A stretch of DNA of 64,000 bases from Piscinibacter lacus (GTDB lineage Bacteria > Pseudomonadota > Gammaproteobacteria > Burkholderiales > Burkholderiaceae_C). The notes under the pieces are model-generated. The model had not been told where the DNA came from. It ran no database searches and saw only the letters and a list, made by a program, of their open reading frames with translations. Where the stretch lies: the NCBI RefSeq assembly GCF_016735685.1, contig NZ_JAERRA010000001.1, positions 1,798,001 to 1,862,000 of the forward strand, given 5' to 3'. This document shows positions 42,035 to 50,585 of this stretch, piece after piece. Within the stretch, counting starts at the first letter, position 1; every line of letters begins with the position of its first letter. The position numbers and the translations under genes are program-made.

Positions 42035-43441
42035 ATGCGCGTTGACGCCAGCATCTTCAAGGCCTACGACATCCGCGGCATCGTCGGCAAGACGCTCGAT
42101 GCCGCCCTGGCCGAGCACCTCGGCCGGGCCTTTGGCAGCGAGGCGGTGCGCCTGGGCGAGAAGGTCGTCGCCGTCGGCCGCGACGGGCGGCTCTCGGGCC
42201 CCGACCTGGTGGCGGCGCTCGCGCGCGGCCTGACCTCGGCCGGTGTCGATGTGATCGACCTCGGCGCGGTCACCACGCCGATGCTGTACTACGCAGCGGC
42301 CACCCGTGGCGCGATCGGCTGCAACAGCGGCATCCAGGTCACCGGCAGCCACAACCCCAAGGACTACAACGGCTTCAAGATGGTGCTGGCCGGCCGCGCC
42401 ATCTACGGCGACGAGATCCAGGGCCTGCGCCAGCGCATCGAGGCCGAGGACTATGCCCAGGGCAGCGGCCGCGTGAGCCCGGTTGACCTGCTGGCCGAAT
42501 ACACCCAGCGCATCGTCGGCGACGTGAAGCTGAGCCGGCCGATGAAGATCGTCGTCGACTCGGGCAACGGCATTCCCGGCGCCAGCGCGCCTGGCATCCT
42601 GCGTGCCCTGGGTTGCGAGGTGATCGAGCTGTACTCCGAGGTCGACGGCGACTTCCCCAACCACCATCCCGATCCGTCCAAGCCCGAGAACCTGCGCGAC
42701 CTGATCCGCACCGTGGCCGAGACCGGCGCCGAGCTGGGCCTGGCCTTCGACGGCGACGGCGACCGCCTGGGCGTGGTGACCCGCGACGGCCAGAACATCT
42801 TCCCCGACCGGCAGTTGATGCTCTATGCCCGCGACATCCTGAGCCGCCGCCCCGGCGAGCCGGTGATCTATGACGTGAAGTGCAGCCAGCGCCTGACCGA
42901 GGCCGTTCGCGCTGCCGGCGGCCAGCCCATGATGTGGAAGACCGGTCACTCGCTGATCAAGGCCCAGCTCAAGGCCACCGGCGCGCCGATCGCCGGCGAG
43001 ATGAGCGGCCACATCTTTTTCTCCGAGCGCTGGTACGGCTTCGACGACGCGACCTATACCGCCGCCCGCTTGCTGGAGATCCTCAGCCGCGAGGCCGATC
43101 CCAGCGCCGTGCTGAATGCGCTGCCGACCAGCTTCAGCACGCCCGAGCTCAATGTGGCCTGTGCCGAGGGCGAGCACCATGCCGTCGTCGCGACCCTGCG
43201 CGAGCAGGTGGCGTCGGGCGCCTTGAGCTTCCCGGGTGCCAGCGAGGTCGTCACCATCGACGGCGTGCGGGTCGACTTCGCCGACGGCTTCGGTCTGATC
43301 CGCGCCTCCAACACCACCCCGGTGCTGGTGCTGCGCTTCGAGGGCCACACCGAGGCGGCGCTGCATCGCATCGAGGCCACCTTCCTCGCCGCGCTCAAGG
43401 CCGTCAAGCCGGACGCCGTGCTCGGTGCCGCCGCCCACTGA
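42035..43441 (+). CDS. Phosphomannomutase/phosphoglucomutase
   Basis: A 468-residue alpha-D-phosphohexomutase, interconverting mannose- or glucose-6-phosphate and the 1-phosphates for polysaccharide and LPS precursors. Features are FKAYDIRGIVG at the start, the catalytic phosphoserine loop TGSHNPKDYNGFK (Ser105), the metal loop DGDGDRLG (about 239-246), the sugar-binding GEMSGHIFF and the phosphate-binding RASNTTPVLVLRFEG near the C-terminus. It resembles AlgC/ManB. It is overlapped by waaA, consistent with a shared envelope-synthesis transcript. Confidence 0.95.
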   Translation: MRVDASIFKAYDIRGIVGKTLDAALAEHLGRAFGSEAVRLGEKVVAVGRDGRLSGPDLVAALARGLTSAGVDVIDLGAVTTPMLYYAAATRGAIGCNSGIQVTGSHNPKDYNGFKMVLAGRAIYGDEIQGLRQRIEAEDYAQGSGRVSPVDLLAEYTQRIVGDVKLSRPMKIVVDSGNGIPGASAPGILRALGCEVIELYSEVDGDFPNHHPDPSKPENLRDLIRTVAETGAELGLAFDGDGDRLGVVTRDGQNIFPDRQLMLYARDILSRRPGEPVIYDVKCSQRLTEAVRAAGGQPMMWKTGHSLIKAQLKATGAPIAGEMSGHIFFSERWYGFDDATYTAARLLEILSREADPSAVLNALPTSFSTPELNVACAEGEHHAVVATLREQVASGALSFPGASEVVTIDGVRVDFADGFGLIRASNTTPVLVLRFEGHTEAALHRIEATFLAALKAVKPDAVLGAAAH

Positions 43442-44777
43442 GGCGGGCGCGGCCGCAGCCGTGCGGCCGCGGGCCGAGGCCCTGGCCCTGGGCCTCTACC
43501 GCGGCCTGAGCACGCTGCTCGCCCCGGCCCTGCGCGCCCGCCTGGCCTGGCGCGGCCGGGTCGAGCCGGGTTACCGGCAGGCGGTGGGTGAACGATTCGG
43601 CTTCTACGACAAGCCGCCGCCCGCGCCCGGCGCGGTCTGGCTGCATGCGGTCTCGCTCGGCGAAACGCGGGCGGCCGAGCCGCTGATCGAGGCCCTGCGC
43701 GCCGAGGATCCCACCCTGCGGCTGATCCTCAGCCACGGCACTGCCACCGGCCGGGCGGCGGGCGCCGCGCTGCTGCGGCCTGGCGACCATCAAGTCTGGC
43801 TGCCCTGGGATGCGCCCGGTCCGGTGCGCCGCTTCCTGGCCTGGGCCCGGCCGCGTGGCGGCCTGCTGATGGAGACCGAGGTCTGGCCCGGCCTGATGGC
43901 CGAGGCGCAGGCCCGGGGCCTGCCGGTCTGGCTGCTCAATGCGCGGCTCAGCGACCGCAGCCTGCGTCGCGGGCGCCGCTTCGGTGCCCTGCTGCGCCCG
44001 GCCCACCGCGCCCTGGCCGGCGCCCTGGCCCAGACGCCCGAAGACGCCGCCCGCCTGCAGGCCGCCGGGGTGGGCCGGGTCGAGGTGCTCGGCAACCTGA
44101 AGTTCGAGCTGCGGCCCGAGCCCGCGCTGCTGGCCCGCGGGCGGGCCTGGGCGGCGGCCAGCGGCCTGCCGCTGCTGCTGTTCGCGAGCAGCCGCGAGGG
44201 CGAGGAGGCCGCACTGCTCGACGCCTGGCAGGCCCGAGCCCCGCAACTGGCCGGGCGGCTGCGGCTGCTGGTGGTGCCGCGCCATCCGCAGCGTTTCGAC
44301 GAAGTCGCTGCCTTGCTGGCGCCGCTGGGCCCGCTGGCGCGCCGCAGCGCCTGGGGGGCCGAGGGCCTGCCGCCACCCGAGGCCGCGCAGGCACCGGTCT
44401 GGCTGGGCGACAGCCTGGGCGAGATGGCGGCCTACTACAGCGCGGCCGGCGCGGGCGGCCTGGCCCTGCTGGGTGGCAGCTTCGCGCCGCTGGGCGGGCA
44501 GAACCTGATCGAGGCTGCCGCCTGCGGCTGCCCGCTGCTGATGGGCCCGCACACCTACAACTTCGCGGCGGCGGCCGAGGCAGCCTGCGCGGCCGGGGCC
44601 GCCGAGCGGCTGCCCGATCTGCCCGCCGCGCTGGACCGCGCGCTGGCCTTGCTCGACGATCCCGCCACCCTTGCGGCCCGCGCCGCCGCCGGCCCGCCCT
44701 GGGTGGCGGGGCGGCAGGCCATCGCCCGCGGCATGGCGCAGCGGGTGCTGGCGTCGTTCCCGGACGACAAAACCTAG
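43425..44777 (+). CDS. waaA: 3-deoxy-D-manno-octulosonic acid (Kdo) transferase
   Basis: A 450-residue WaaA (KdtA) that adds Kdo from CMP-Kdo to lipid A precursor at the inner membrane. Family motifs are RFGFYDKPP, WLHAVSLGETRAAEPLIEAL with the catalytic Glu, ILSHGTATGRAA, PRGGLLMETEVWPGLMAEA, FASSREGEEA, and GGSFAPLGGQNLIEAAACGCPLLMGPHTYNF. The usual N-terminal membrane anchor is short (LGLYRGLSTLLAPALRARL). The GTG start at 43425 overlaps the mutase gene by 17 bases, so coupling is likely. A more internal start is possible but would cut into the first helix. Confidence 0.94.
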   Translation: MPPPTEAGAAAAVRPRAEALALGLYRGLSTLLAPALRARLAWRGRVEPGYRQAVGERFGFYDKPPPAPGAVWLHAVSLGETRAAEPLIEALRAEDPTLRLILSHGTATGRAAGAALLRPGDHQVWLPWDAPGPVRRFLAWARPRGGLLMETEVWPGLMAEAQARGLPVWLLNARLSDRSLRRGRRFGALLRPAHRALAGALAQTPEDAARLQAAGVGRVEVLGNLKFELRPEPALLARGRAWAAASGLPLLLFASSREGEEAALLDAWQARAPQLAGRLRLLVVPRHPQRFDEVAALLAPLGPLARRSAWGAEGLPPPEAAQAPVWLGDSLGEMAAYYSAAGAGGLALLGGSFAPLGGQNLIEAAACGCPLLMGPHTYNFAAAAEAACAAGAAERLPDLPAALDRALALLDDPATLAARAAAGPPWVAGRQAIARGMAQRVLASFPDDKT

Positions 44778-45058
44778 GGTTCGCACCGATCGGGCGAGGC
44801 CGGCGTGCCATAATCACAAGCTGCATTCCTTACGGCATGCCCGGGTGGCCCGGAACAAGGATTCCGGCCGCCTCCGCCCATCGTCTCACCCGCCTCTGGT
44901 CCGTCGCTTCTGCCGCGGACCCCCTGCACGGCGCACCGGTTGATCCGGTTTCCGTGGCTTGCCGTCGGTTGGTCGATGTTCACCCAACCCTCGGGTTTCG
45001 AGGTGCCGAGCACCCGACCCGAGCACGACGGAACCGCCGCAAGCCGGCGGAAGCTGCG
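44778..45058. other. Leader region of the DEAD-box helicase gene
   Basis: 281 bases with no convincing gene. A CATAAT at 44809-44814 could be a -10 element, though no good -35 is seen. The leader has several inverted repeats, including CTCGGGT...ACCCGAG at about 44991-45025. Long structured leaders are common upstream of cold-induced RNA helicase genes, but that link is only by analogy. Confidence 0.4.
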
Positions 45059-46591
45059 ATGACGACCCTTGATGCGGCCGCTGGCCACGCCATGTCCTTC
45101 CTTGCCGACGCTGAAGAAGCCCAGGCAAGCCTCAACACCGTGCAGGAAGTGGCCGAGCCGGTCTCGACCGAGCCCCAGGCCCCCAATGCCTTCCTCGCCC
45201 TCGGCCTGATCCAGCCCCTGGTCGATGCCGTGGCCGCCCTCGGCTACACCGCGCCGACCCCGGTGCAACTTCAAGCCGTGCCCTCGGCCCTGGCCGGCGG
45301 CGACTGGATGGTCTCCAGCCAGACCGGCAGCGGCAAGACCGCCGCCTTCCTGCTGCCCGTGCTGCAGCGCCTGCTGACCCTGCCGCCGGCCGCCGCCTCG
45401 CGGGTGGCCGCCCCGCGCGCTGTCGTGCTCTGCCCGACCCGCGAACTGGCCCAGCAGGTGGCGTCCGACGCCATCGACCTGATGCGCGGCGTCAGCGCCG
45501 CGATGCGCAGTGCCAGCAAGCACGACAAGGTGCGTGATGCCGTGCGCGGCCTGCGCGTGGCCACCATCGTCGGCGGCATGGCCTACGGCAAGCAGCTCTT
45601 CGACCTGCGCGGCGCCGACCTCATCGTCGCCACCCCGGGCCGCCTGCTCGACCTGCAGGAACGCAAGCAGATCCGCCTGGACCTGTGCCACATGCTCGTG
45701 GTGGACGAGGCCGACCGCATGCTCGACCTCGGCTTCGCCGAGGACCTGGCCGCCCTGCACGACGCGACCGCCCAGCGCGAGCAGACCATGATGTTCTCGG
45801 CCACCTTCGCGCCGCGCATCATGACCCTGGCCACCCGCGTGATGCGCGAGCCGGGTCGCCTGGAGCTGGCCACCGCCCAGGACCGCCACACCGACATCAC
45901 CCAGACCCTGCACTGGGCCGACAACCTCGGCCACAAGCACAAGCTGCTGGAGCACTGGCTGCGCGATGTGGCGCTGGAGCAGGCGGTCGTCTTCGCCAGC
46001 ACCCAGGTCGACACCGAGGCCCTGGCCGAAACCCTGCAGCAGATGGGCTACTCCGCCGTCGCCCTGCACGGCGCCATGCCCCAGGGCGTGCGCAACCGTC
46101 GCCTGCAGAACCTGCGTGATGGCCACATCCGCGTGCTGGTCGCCACCGACGTGGCCGCCCGCGGCATCGACGTGCCGAGCATCAGCCACGTCATCAACTT
46201 CGGCCTGCCCATGAAGGCCGAGGACTATGTGCACCGCATCGGCCGCACCGGCCGCGCCGGCCGCAGCGGTCACGCGATCACCATCGCCGAGCACCGCGAG
46301 CGCGCCAAGATCCGTGCGATCGAGGCCTACACCCGCCAGACCCTGGTGCCGACCGTGATCCCCGGCCTCGAACCCACCCCGCAGGCCCCGAAGCCTCGTC
46401 GCGACAAGCCGATGCCCGGCTTCCGCAAGGGCCAGGCCCATGCCGGTGGCGGCGGTGCGGGCCGCTGGGCTGAGGGGGGCGGCGGTGGCGGTGGCTACGG
46501 CGCTCCGCGTCCCGAAGGCGGTGCGCCGCGTGGCGACCGGGGTCCGGGCGGCTTCCGCAACGACCGTGGTCCGCGCGGCGGCGGTCGCTGA
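45059..46591 (+). CDS. DEAD-box ATP-dependent RNA helicase
   Basis: A 510-residue RhlE/DeaD-like helicase. The Q-motif region (LGYTAPTPVQLQAVP, about 61-75), SQTGSGKT (87-94), PTRELAQQV, VDEADRML with DEAD at 216-219, MFSATF, and HRIGRTGRAGRSG are all present. The C-terminal ~80 residues are a Gly/Arg-rich RGG-like tail that would bind RNA. It unwinds RNA in ribosome assembly or mRNA decay. Start ATG 45059 fits the helicase N-terminus; the frame is open upstream but lacks homology. A strong terminator follows. Confidence 0.94.
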   Translation: MTTLDAAAGHAMSFLADAEEAQASLNTVQEVAEPVSTEPQAPNAFLALGLIQPLVDAVAALGYTAPTPVQLQAVPSALAGGDWMVSSQTGSGKTAAFLLPVLQRLLTLPPAAASRVAAPRAVVLCPTRELAQQVASDAIDLMRGVSAAMRSASKHDKVRDAVRGLRVATIVGGMAYGKQLFDLRGADLIVATPGRLLDLQERKQIRLDLCHMLVVDEADRMLDLGFAEDLAALHDATAQREQTMMFSATFAPRIMTLATRVMREPGRLELATAQDRHTDITQTLHWADNLGHKHKLLEHWLRDVALEQAVVFASTQVDTEALAETLQQMGYSAVALHGAMPQGVRNRRLQNLRDGHIRVLVATDVAARGIDVPSISHVINFGLPMKAEDYVHRIGRTGRAGRSGHAITIAEHRERAKIRAIEAYTRQTLVPTVIPGLEPTPQAPKPRRDKPMPGFRKGQAHAGGGGAGRWAEGGGGGGGYGAPRPEGGAPRGDRGPGGFRNDRGPRGGGR

Positions 46592-46635
46592 GATCGCACG
46601 CTGCCGCAGGCCCCAGGCCTGCGGCGGGACATGAA

Positions 46636-46663
46636 AAAAGGGCGGCCCGCGGGCCGCCCTTTT
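46636..46663. terminator. Rho-independent terminator after the DEAD-box helicase gene
   Basis: AAAAGGGCGGCCCG is followed directly by its reverse complement, forming a 14-base-pair stem bounded by A-tracts and T-tracts. The symmetry makes it usable from both strands, fitting its position between the helicase gene and the minus-strand gene ending at 46698. Confidence 0.88.
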
Positions 46664-46697
46664 GCATGGTCCGCCCGCGCGGGGCGGGTGGGGGAGA

Positions 46698-46982
46698 TCA
46701 GGCGCTGAAGAGCTGGGCGCCGCAGTTCTCGCAGCTTCCGCTGCAGCCGACGCGGTTCGAGCCACAGTGGTGGCAGGTCAGCTTGCCCTGGATCTGGTTC
46801 GAGGGATGGGCCTTGCGGTAGGCCTGCACATCGCCCAGGGTCGAGCGGGTGGCGACAGGCGCTGCGGGGGCCGCCATCACCGGGCTGGCCGCCGGCTCGG
46901 CCGAGCCGCCCTTGCCGCGTCGCAGGAAGAAGAAAACCACCGCGGCGACGGCGAGGGCAATGATCAGGGTTTGGGCATCCAT
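46698..46982 (-). CDS. Small membrane-anchored zinc-ribbon protein
   Basis: A 94-residue protein. One N-terminal transmembrane helix (TLIIALAVAAVVFFFL) is followed by basic residues, an Ala/Pro linker and a C-terminal zinc ribbon (LTCHHCGSNRVGCSGSCENCGAQLF) with two CxxC pairs plus another Cys. The positive-inside pattern puts the ribbon in the cytoplasm. The ATG at 46982 is chosen because it places the helix at the start. Function is unknown; the ribbon may bind nucleic acid or a protein partner. Confidence 0.8.
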   Translation of the reverse strand: MDAQTLIIALAVAAVVFFFLRRGKGGSAEPAASPVMAAPAAPVATRSTLGDVQAYRKAHPSNQIQGKLTCHHCGSNRVGCSGSCENCGAQLFSA

Positions 46983-47132
46983 GGTTCTTGGTCTCCGGGT
47001 AAGGGCCTGAAGGCCTCTTGAAGTGAGGGTCCGTTCCGTGCATGACACGGTCCGGGCTGGCGTCCGAGTCGGCGCCGGGCGGCCGCAGGATAGTCCACTG
47101 CCCCCCCGGGGGCAATTGTCTAGACTCCAGGC

Positions 47133-47654
47133 ATGCCCAAGATTCAGTCTTCGTCCCCCGCCGGCGCCTCGCCCCGGTCACCTCGTCGCCGCCAGCTTGC
47201 CAGCCGCCTGCTGCTGGTCGCGGCCCTGCCGCTGGCCGGCTGCATTGTCATCCCGCTGCGCGATCCCCTCCGGGTGCAGGTGGTCGGCATCGAGCCGCTG
47301 CCCGGCGCCGGCTTGGAGTGGCGCTTCGGCGTCAAGCTGCGCCTGCTCAATCCCAACGATGCCGAGCTGGACTACAGCGGTGTCTTCCTTGAACTCGATG
47401 TCGGCGGCAAGCCGCTGGGCAGCGGCATCAGCGACGTCAAGGGGCGCCTCACGCCCTTCGGCGAGACCCAGCTTTTCGTGCCCGTGACCGTGACCGCGCT
47501 CGATGCCCTGCGCCAGGCGCTGCGGGTGGTCGAGGGCAAGGACGGCCGCCGCCTCGACTATGTGCTGCGCGGCAAGGTCGGCGTCGGCGGCGTGCTCGGC
47601 GAGCGTCGCTTCGAGACCCGTGGCGAGCTGACCCTGCCGGCCAGCATGCGCTGA
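47133..47654 (+). CDS. LEA type 2 (WHy-domain) lipoprotein
   Basis: A 173-residue lipoprotein. The signal ends in the lipobox LAGC (Cys about residue 36). The mature part is one LEA14/WHy beta-sandwich domain: VQVVGIEPLPGAGLEWRFGVKLRLLNPNDAELDYSGVFLELDVGGKPLGSG, ending FETRGELTLP. Bacterial members are envelope proteins linked to stress or desiccation, with little direct evidence. No operon partner is apparent; it diverges from the zinc-ribbon gene. Confidence 0.88.
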   Translation: MPKIQSSSPAGASPRSPRRRQLASRLLLVAALPLAGCIVIPLRDPLRVQVVGIEPLPGAGLEWRFGVKLRLLNPNDAELDYSGVFLELDVGGKPLGSGISDVKGRLTPFGETQLFVPVTVTALDALRQALRVVEGKDGRRLDYVLRGKVGVGGVLGERRFETRGELTLPASMR

Positions 47655-47745
47655 GCCGGCGGCGGCCTCACGAAGGCGCCGGGGGCGCACCCCCCCCCGC
47701 ACGCACCCGGCGGGCCCGGCCCGGCCCGGGCTCAGGCTTCATGCC

Positions 47746-48408
47746 TCAGGCCTTGGGATCGCCGCAGGCCACTTGCCCGAACCAGGTCTCGATCGAGATC
47801 GTGCCGCCCTCGCGGGCCGCGCGGCCCTGGTCGGCGGCGGGCAGATCGTCTTGCAGCAGGTCGATGCGCTTCCAGCCCGCCAGCGGCACCGGGTCCTCGG
47901 GCTGCGGCACATAGCGCGAGGGTGCTTCCTTGCGGTAGCGGTGGATGTAGCGCGGGCAGTTGGGCCAGACGGCCTGCACCGTCACCCGCACCAGCAATTG
48001 CGCGCCGGGCCAGTCGGCGAGCGCGGCCGGATCGGTGTCGAGCCGCGCTTCGCCCTGCACGCGGATGCGGTTGGGCGTCTCGAAGTCGATGAAGAGCAGG
48101 CCGACCTTGGCCGTGGCGGCCAGGTTGCCCAGCGAGAGGAACATGCCGTTGCCGTCGTAGGACGGGAAGACCAGGGTCTTCTCGTCGGGCGTGCGCACGA
48201 AGCCCGGCGCGCCGCCCTTGTAGGACACGGTCGGCATGCCCTGCGCATCGACGCTGGACAGGAAGAACATGTCGCGGCCGGCGATGAAGGCGCGGTCGGC
48301 CTCGCTCAGGCTGTCGTGCAGCGCGATGGCCTCGACCTTGTCGGCGATGCGGCGGGTGTCGTACTGGTCTTGCAGCGCGCGCTGCGCGGGTCCGAAAAGT
48401 CGGCTCAT
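47746..48408 (-). CDS. Pyridoxamine 5'-phosphate oxidase-like flavin-binding protein
   Basis: A 220-residue split-barrel FMN-binding protein: FIAGRDMFFLSSVDAQGMPTVSYKGG, VFPSYDGNGMFLSLGNLAATAKVGLLFIDF, RIRVQGEARL and CPRYIHRY. It belongs to the general PNPOx-like group, not to PdxH itself, and probably binds FMN or another flavin as a small reductase or oxidase. The ATG at 48408 (MSRLFGPAQ) is preferred over upstream alternatives because homology begins there. Substrate is unknown. Confidence 0.88.
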   Translation of the reverse strand: MSRLFGPAQRALQDQYDTRRIADKVEAIALHDSLSEADRAFIAGRDMFFLSSVDAQGMPTVSYKGGAPGFVRTPDEKTLVFPSYDGNGMFLSLGNLAATAKVGLLFIDFETPNRIRVQGEARLDTDPAALADWPGAQLLVRVTVQAVWPNCPRYIHRYRKEAPSRYVPQPEDPVPLAGWKRIDLLQDDLPAADQGRAAREGGTISIETWFGQVACGDPKA

Positions 48409-48526
48409 GGGGAAGGGCTCCTGGGCGGCATGGGCGGAAGCCGCGCCCCGCGGGGCGGGAAGCGGCCTGGCCCGGACGAGCCTCGCGGCCCCGGCCGCCG
48501 GCGGCAAGCCGGCAAGTCCGCCTTGA

Positions 48527-48757
48527 CAAGCCCGAACGCGGGCTCAGGCTGCGGCCCAGCGCCTGGAGCAGCTCGGCCGCAGCCTCGAACGCAGCCACGC
48601 GCTGGGCGAAGCCTCGCTGGCCGAGCTGCTGCAAGCCCGTCGCCTGGCCCATGAACAGGGCCTGGCCGCCGAGCTGGCGGGGCTCGATGCCTGGCTGCTG
48701 CACTGGCAGATTGCGCTCGACAGCGGCCGGCTCTGGCCCGCGCCCGCGCCGCGCTGA
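48527..48757 (+). pseudogene. 3' remnant of a TolC-family outer-membrane efflux gene
   Basis: An open frame just after a TGA at 48524 reads AQRLEQLGRSLERSHALGEA, then LAELLQARRLAHEQGL and LLHWQIALDSGRLW, ending in TGA at 48757. The long helical repeat and LALDSG-type ending resemble the last helices of heavy-metal efflux TolC-like proteins. There is no start codon with a ribosome binding site and no upstream portion, so this is a truncated remnant. The family assignment rests on short similarity judged by eye. Confidence 0.5.
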
Positions 48758-48924
48758 GTCGCGCGTGCGGCAGCCCGCACCGCGTCGGGATGACGCGGCT
48801 TGCGGGTTCCGCACCGACAGCCTGTCGGTGCGTTTCCGACAGGCGAAGGCGCCATCCGGCGACTGCGCAGCCGGCGAGCCCTGCCTAGAGTGAAGGCCTG
48901 TCTTCCCCTGCCGGAGCCCCCGCC

Positions 48925-49185
48925 ATGCCGCGTCCGCACGCCCGCCCCATCCACCCTTTCGCGATGCTGATCGACCCGGCCGCCGTGCTGGCGCGTGTCG
49001 AGCATTCCGAGCGCCTGCAGGGCCTGGCGCGCCATGTCTGCCGGCCGCTGGACACCCTGCGCCCGGGCATCGTTGCCGAAGACGAACCCCAGGAGGAGGG
49101 CGAAGAGCCGCCCCGCTGGGCCTCGCGCCGGCCGGCCGATGCGGCGGCCGAAGAAGCGCCCGACAGCCTTCGCTTGCGAAGCTGA
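48925..49185 (+). CDS. Small conserved-looking unknown protein
   Basis: An 86-residue protein: MPRPHARPIHPFAMLIDPAA, then VLARVEHSERLQGLARHVCRPLD, and an acidic Pro/Glu-rich tail. The HPFAMLIDPxAVL start resembles short Burkholderiales proteins of unknown role. No membrane segment or catalytic motif is visible. CCGGAG upstream of the ATG is a possible ribosome binding site. It precedes the PepSY gene by 99 bp on the same strand. Confidence 0.65.
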   Translation: MPRPHARPIHPFAMLIDPAAVLARVEHSERLQGLARHVCRPLDTLRPGIVAEDEPQEEGEEPPRWASRRPADAAAEEAPDSLRLRS

Positions 49186-49193
49186 AGACAGCG

Positions 49194-49210
49194 CTTCAGC
49201 GCTGCTTCAG
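49194..49210 (+). promoter_or_regulatory. Direct-repeat operator resembling a PmrA/QseB-type box
   Basis: CTTCAG-N5-CTTCAG, two hexamers eleven bases apart, lies 75 bp upstream of the PepSY gene start. OmpR-family regulators bind such repeats, and the PmrA box is CTTAAG-N5-CTTAAG-like. The responsible regulator is not identified. Confidence 0.4.
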
Positions 49211-49284
49211 TGCCCCTGGAGAGACTGGCGTCCTGCGGTCCACAAGCCGGACCGGGATCCATCCCCCCCTTCAGGAGCTGTTCC

Positions 49285-49566
49285 ATGACCTTCCGCAAGA
49301 CCCTCGTTCTCGTCCTCGCCCTGGCCGCCGCCGGAGCCGCCCAGGCCGGCCCGAGCTGCACCGAGGAGCCCGTCAGCAAGTGGCTCACCGCCGAGCAGAT
49401 GGATGCCAAGCTGCGCACCCTCGGCTATGTCGACGACGTGCGCAAGCTGCATGTCTCCAAGGGCAAGTGCTGGGAGATCGATGGCCATGACAAGGCCGGC
49501 AAGGCAGTCGAGGTCTATTTCCACCCGATCAGCGGCGTGATCGTCCAAGAGAACCGCAAGGACTGA
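49285..49566 (+). CDS. PepSY-domain periplasmic protein
   Basis: A 93-residue protein with a Sec signal peptide (RKTLVLVLALAAAGAAQA, cleaved near residue 22) and one PepSY domain (WLTAEQMDAKLRTLGYVDDVRKLHVSKGKCWEIDGHDKAGKAVEVYFHPISGVIV). Two cysteines could form a disulfide. Such small PepSY proteins are often encoded with cytochrome b561 genes under two-component control. The ATG at 49285 has AGGAG seven bases upstream. The cytochrome gene follows at once. Confidence 0.9.
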   Translation: MTFRKTLVLVLALAAAGAAQAGPSCTEEPVSKWLTAEQMDAKLRTLGYVDDVRKLHVSKGKCWEIDGHDKAGKAVEVYFHPISGVIVQENRKD

Positions 49567-49580
49567 GCGCGGTGGCCCGC

Positions 49581-50165
49581 ATGTCCCCCCCTGCGGCGGG
49601 CGCGGCCCCGGCCACGGTGCGGGTCTGGGACCGCCTGGTCCGCGGCTTCCACTGGAGCCTGGTCGCGAGCTTCCTCGGATCCTGGCTGAGCAGCGATTCC
49701 TTCCGCGAGGCCCATGAGTCGCTGGGCTGGATCGCCCTGGGCCTGGTGCTGCTGCGCATCGTCTGGGGTTTCGTCGGCCGCGGCCATGCGCGCTTCGACC
49801 ATTTCGTGCCGCGGCCGTTGGCGCTGCGGGGCTATCTGCACGCGCTGCTGCGCGGTCGCGAGCCGCGCCACCTGGGCCACAACCCGGCGGCGGCGGTGAT
49901 GATCGTCTTCCTGCTGGGCTCGGTGATCGGCATCGGCGGCACGGGCTGGATGATGACGACCGACCGCTGGTGGGGCGTCGAATGGGTCGAGGCCCTGCAC
50001 GGCCTGCTGGTCGACCTGACCCTGGTCGCGGTGGCTGTGCATGTCGGCGCGGCGCTGCTGGAAAGCTGGCGGCATCGCGAGAACCTGATCCTGGCGATGT
50101 TCACCGGCCGCAAGCGCGCCGAGAGCGAAGCGCCTTCCGGCGACGAGCCCGCGCCCCGGCGCTGA
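49581..50165 (+). CDS. Cytochrome b561-type membrane protein
   Basis: A 194-residue diheme-type cytochrome b561 with four helices. RVWDRLVRGFHWSLVASFLGSWLS holds a heme-ligand His; EAHESLGWIALGLVLLRIVWGF holds another; the third helix runs through AAAVMIVFLLGSVIGIGGTGWM; and VEALHGLLVDLTLVAVAVHVGAALLESWRHRENLILAMFTGRKR gives the last ligands. It moves electrons across the inner membrane from an unknown donor. ATG 49581 is taken; a GTG three codons upstream is also possible. It is co-transcribed with the PepSY gene 14 bp upstream. Confidence 0.92.
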   Translation: MSPPAAGAAPATVRVWDRLVRGFHWSLVASFLGSWLSSDSFREAHESLGWIALGLVLLRIVWGFVGRGHARFDHFVPRPLALRGYLHALLRGREPRHLGHNPAAAVMIVFLLGSVIGIGGTGWMMTTDRWWGVEWVEALHGLLVDLTLVAVAVHVGAALLESWRHRENLILAMFTGRKRAESEAPSGDEPAPRR

Positions 50166-50234
50166 AGTGTCCGGCTCGGCCCGCGCGCCGGGCGGCCGGT
50201 CCCGGCCGGTTCGCCGCTCTGCTACACCCCCGGG

Positions 50235-50549
50235 ATGCATCCCATCCCGCCTTCCTTCATGGCCCTGCAGCCCAGCCCGCCGCGCGGCTGGCGCGCGCCC
50301 GATCTCGCCGCCCTGGCCGAGCGCCACGAGTTCTGCGAAGACCTGGCCCAGAGCCTGGCCGAAAGCTGCCGCGGCCTGCCCGGCGCCCTGGGCGTGACGG
50401 CCGACGATGTGCTGGAGCGCTGCCACCGCGGCCTGGCCGGCCCGGACGCCGGCGTCAGCCCGGCCGAGTCGGTGTGGGTGTTGCGCCGCCTGGCCGAGCT
50501 GCTGGGCTGGCGCGATCCGGGCGATTGGCTCGATCCCGCGGCTGGCTGA
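50235..50549 (+). CDS. Small unknown protein
   Basis: A 104-residue soluble protein. It begins with a Pro-rich start, then an alpha-helical middle (LAALAERHEFCEDLAQSLAESCRG, VTADDVLERCHRGLAGP, SVWVLRRLAELLGWRDP). No family is recognised. The codon use matches the flanking genome. It lies between the cytochrome b561 gene and the convergent radical SAM gene. Confidence 0.6.
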   Translation: MHPIPPSFMALQPSPPRGWRAPDLAALAERHEFCEDLAQSLAESCRGLPGALGVTADDVLERCHRGLAGPDAGVSPAESVWVLRRLAELLGWRDPGDWLDPAAG

Positions 50550-50585
50550 GGCCGGCGCGGCCCCGCCTCGACCCCATCCGCCCCC

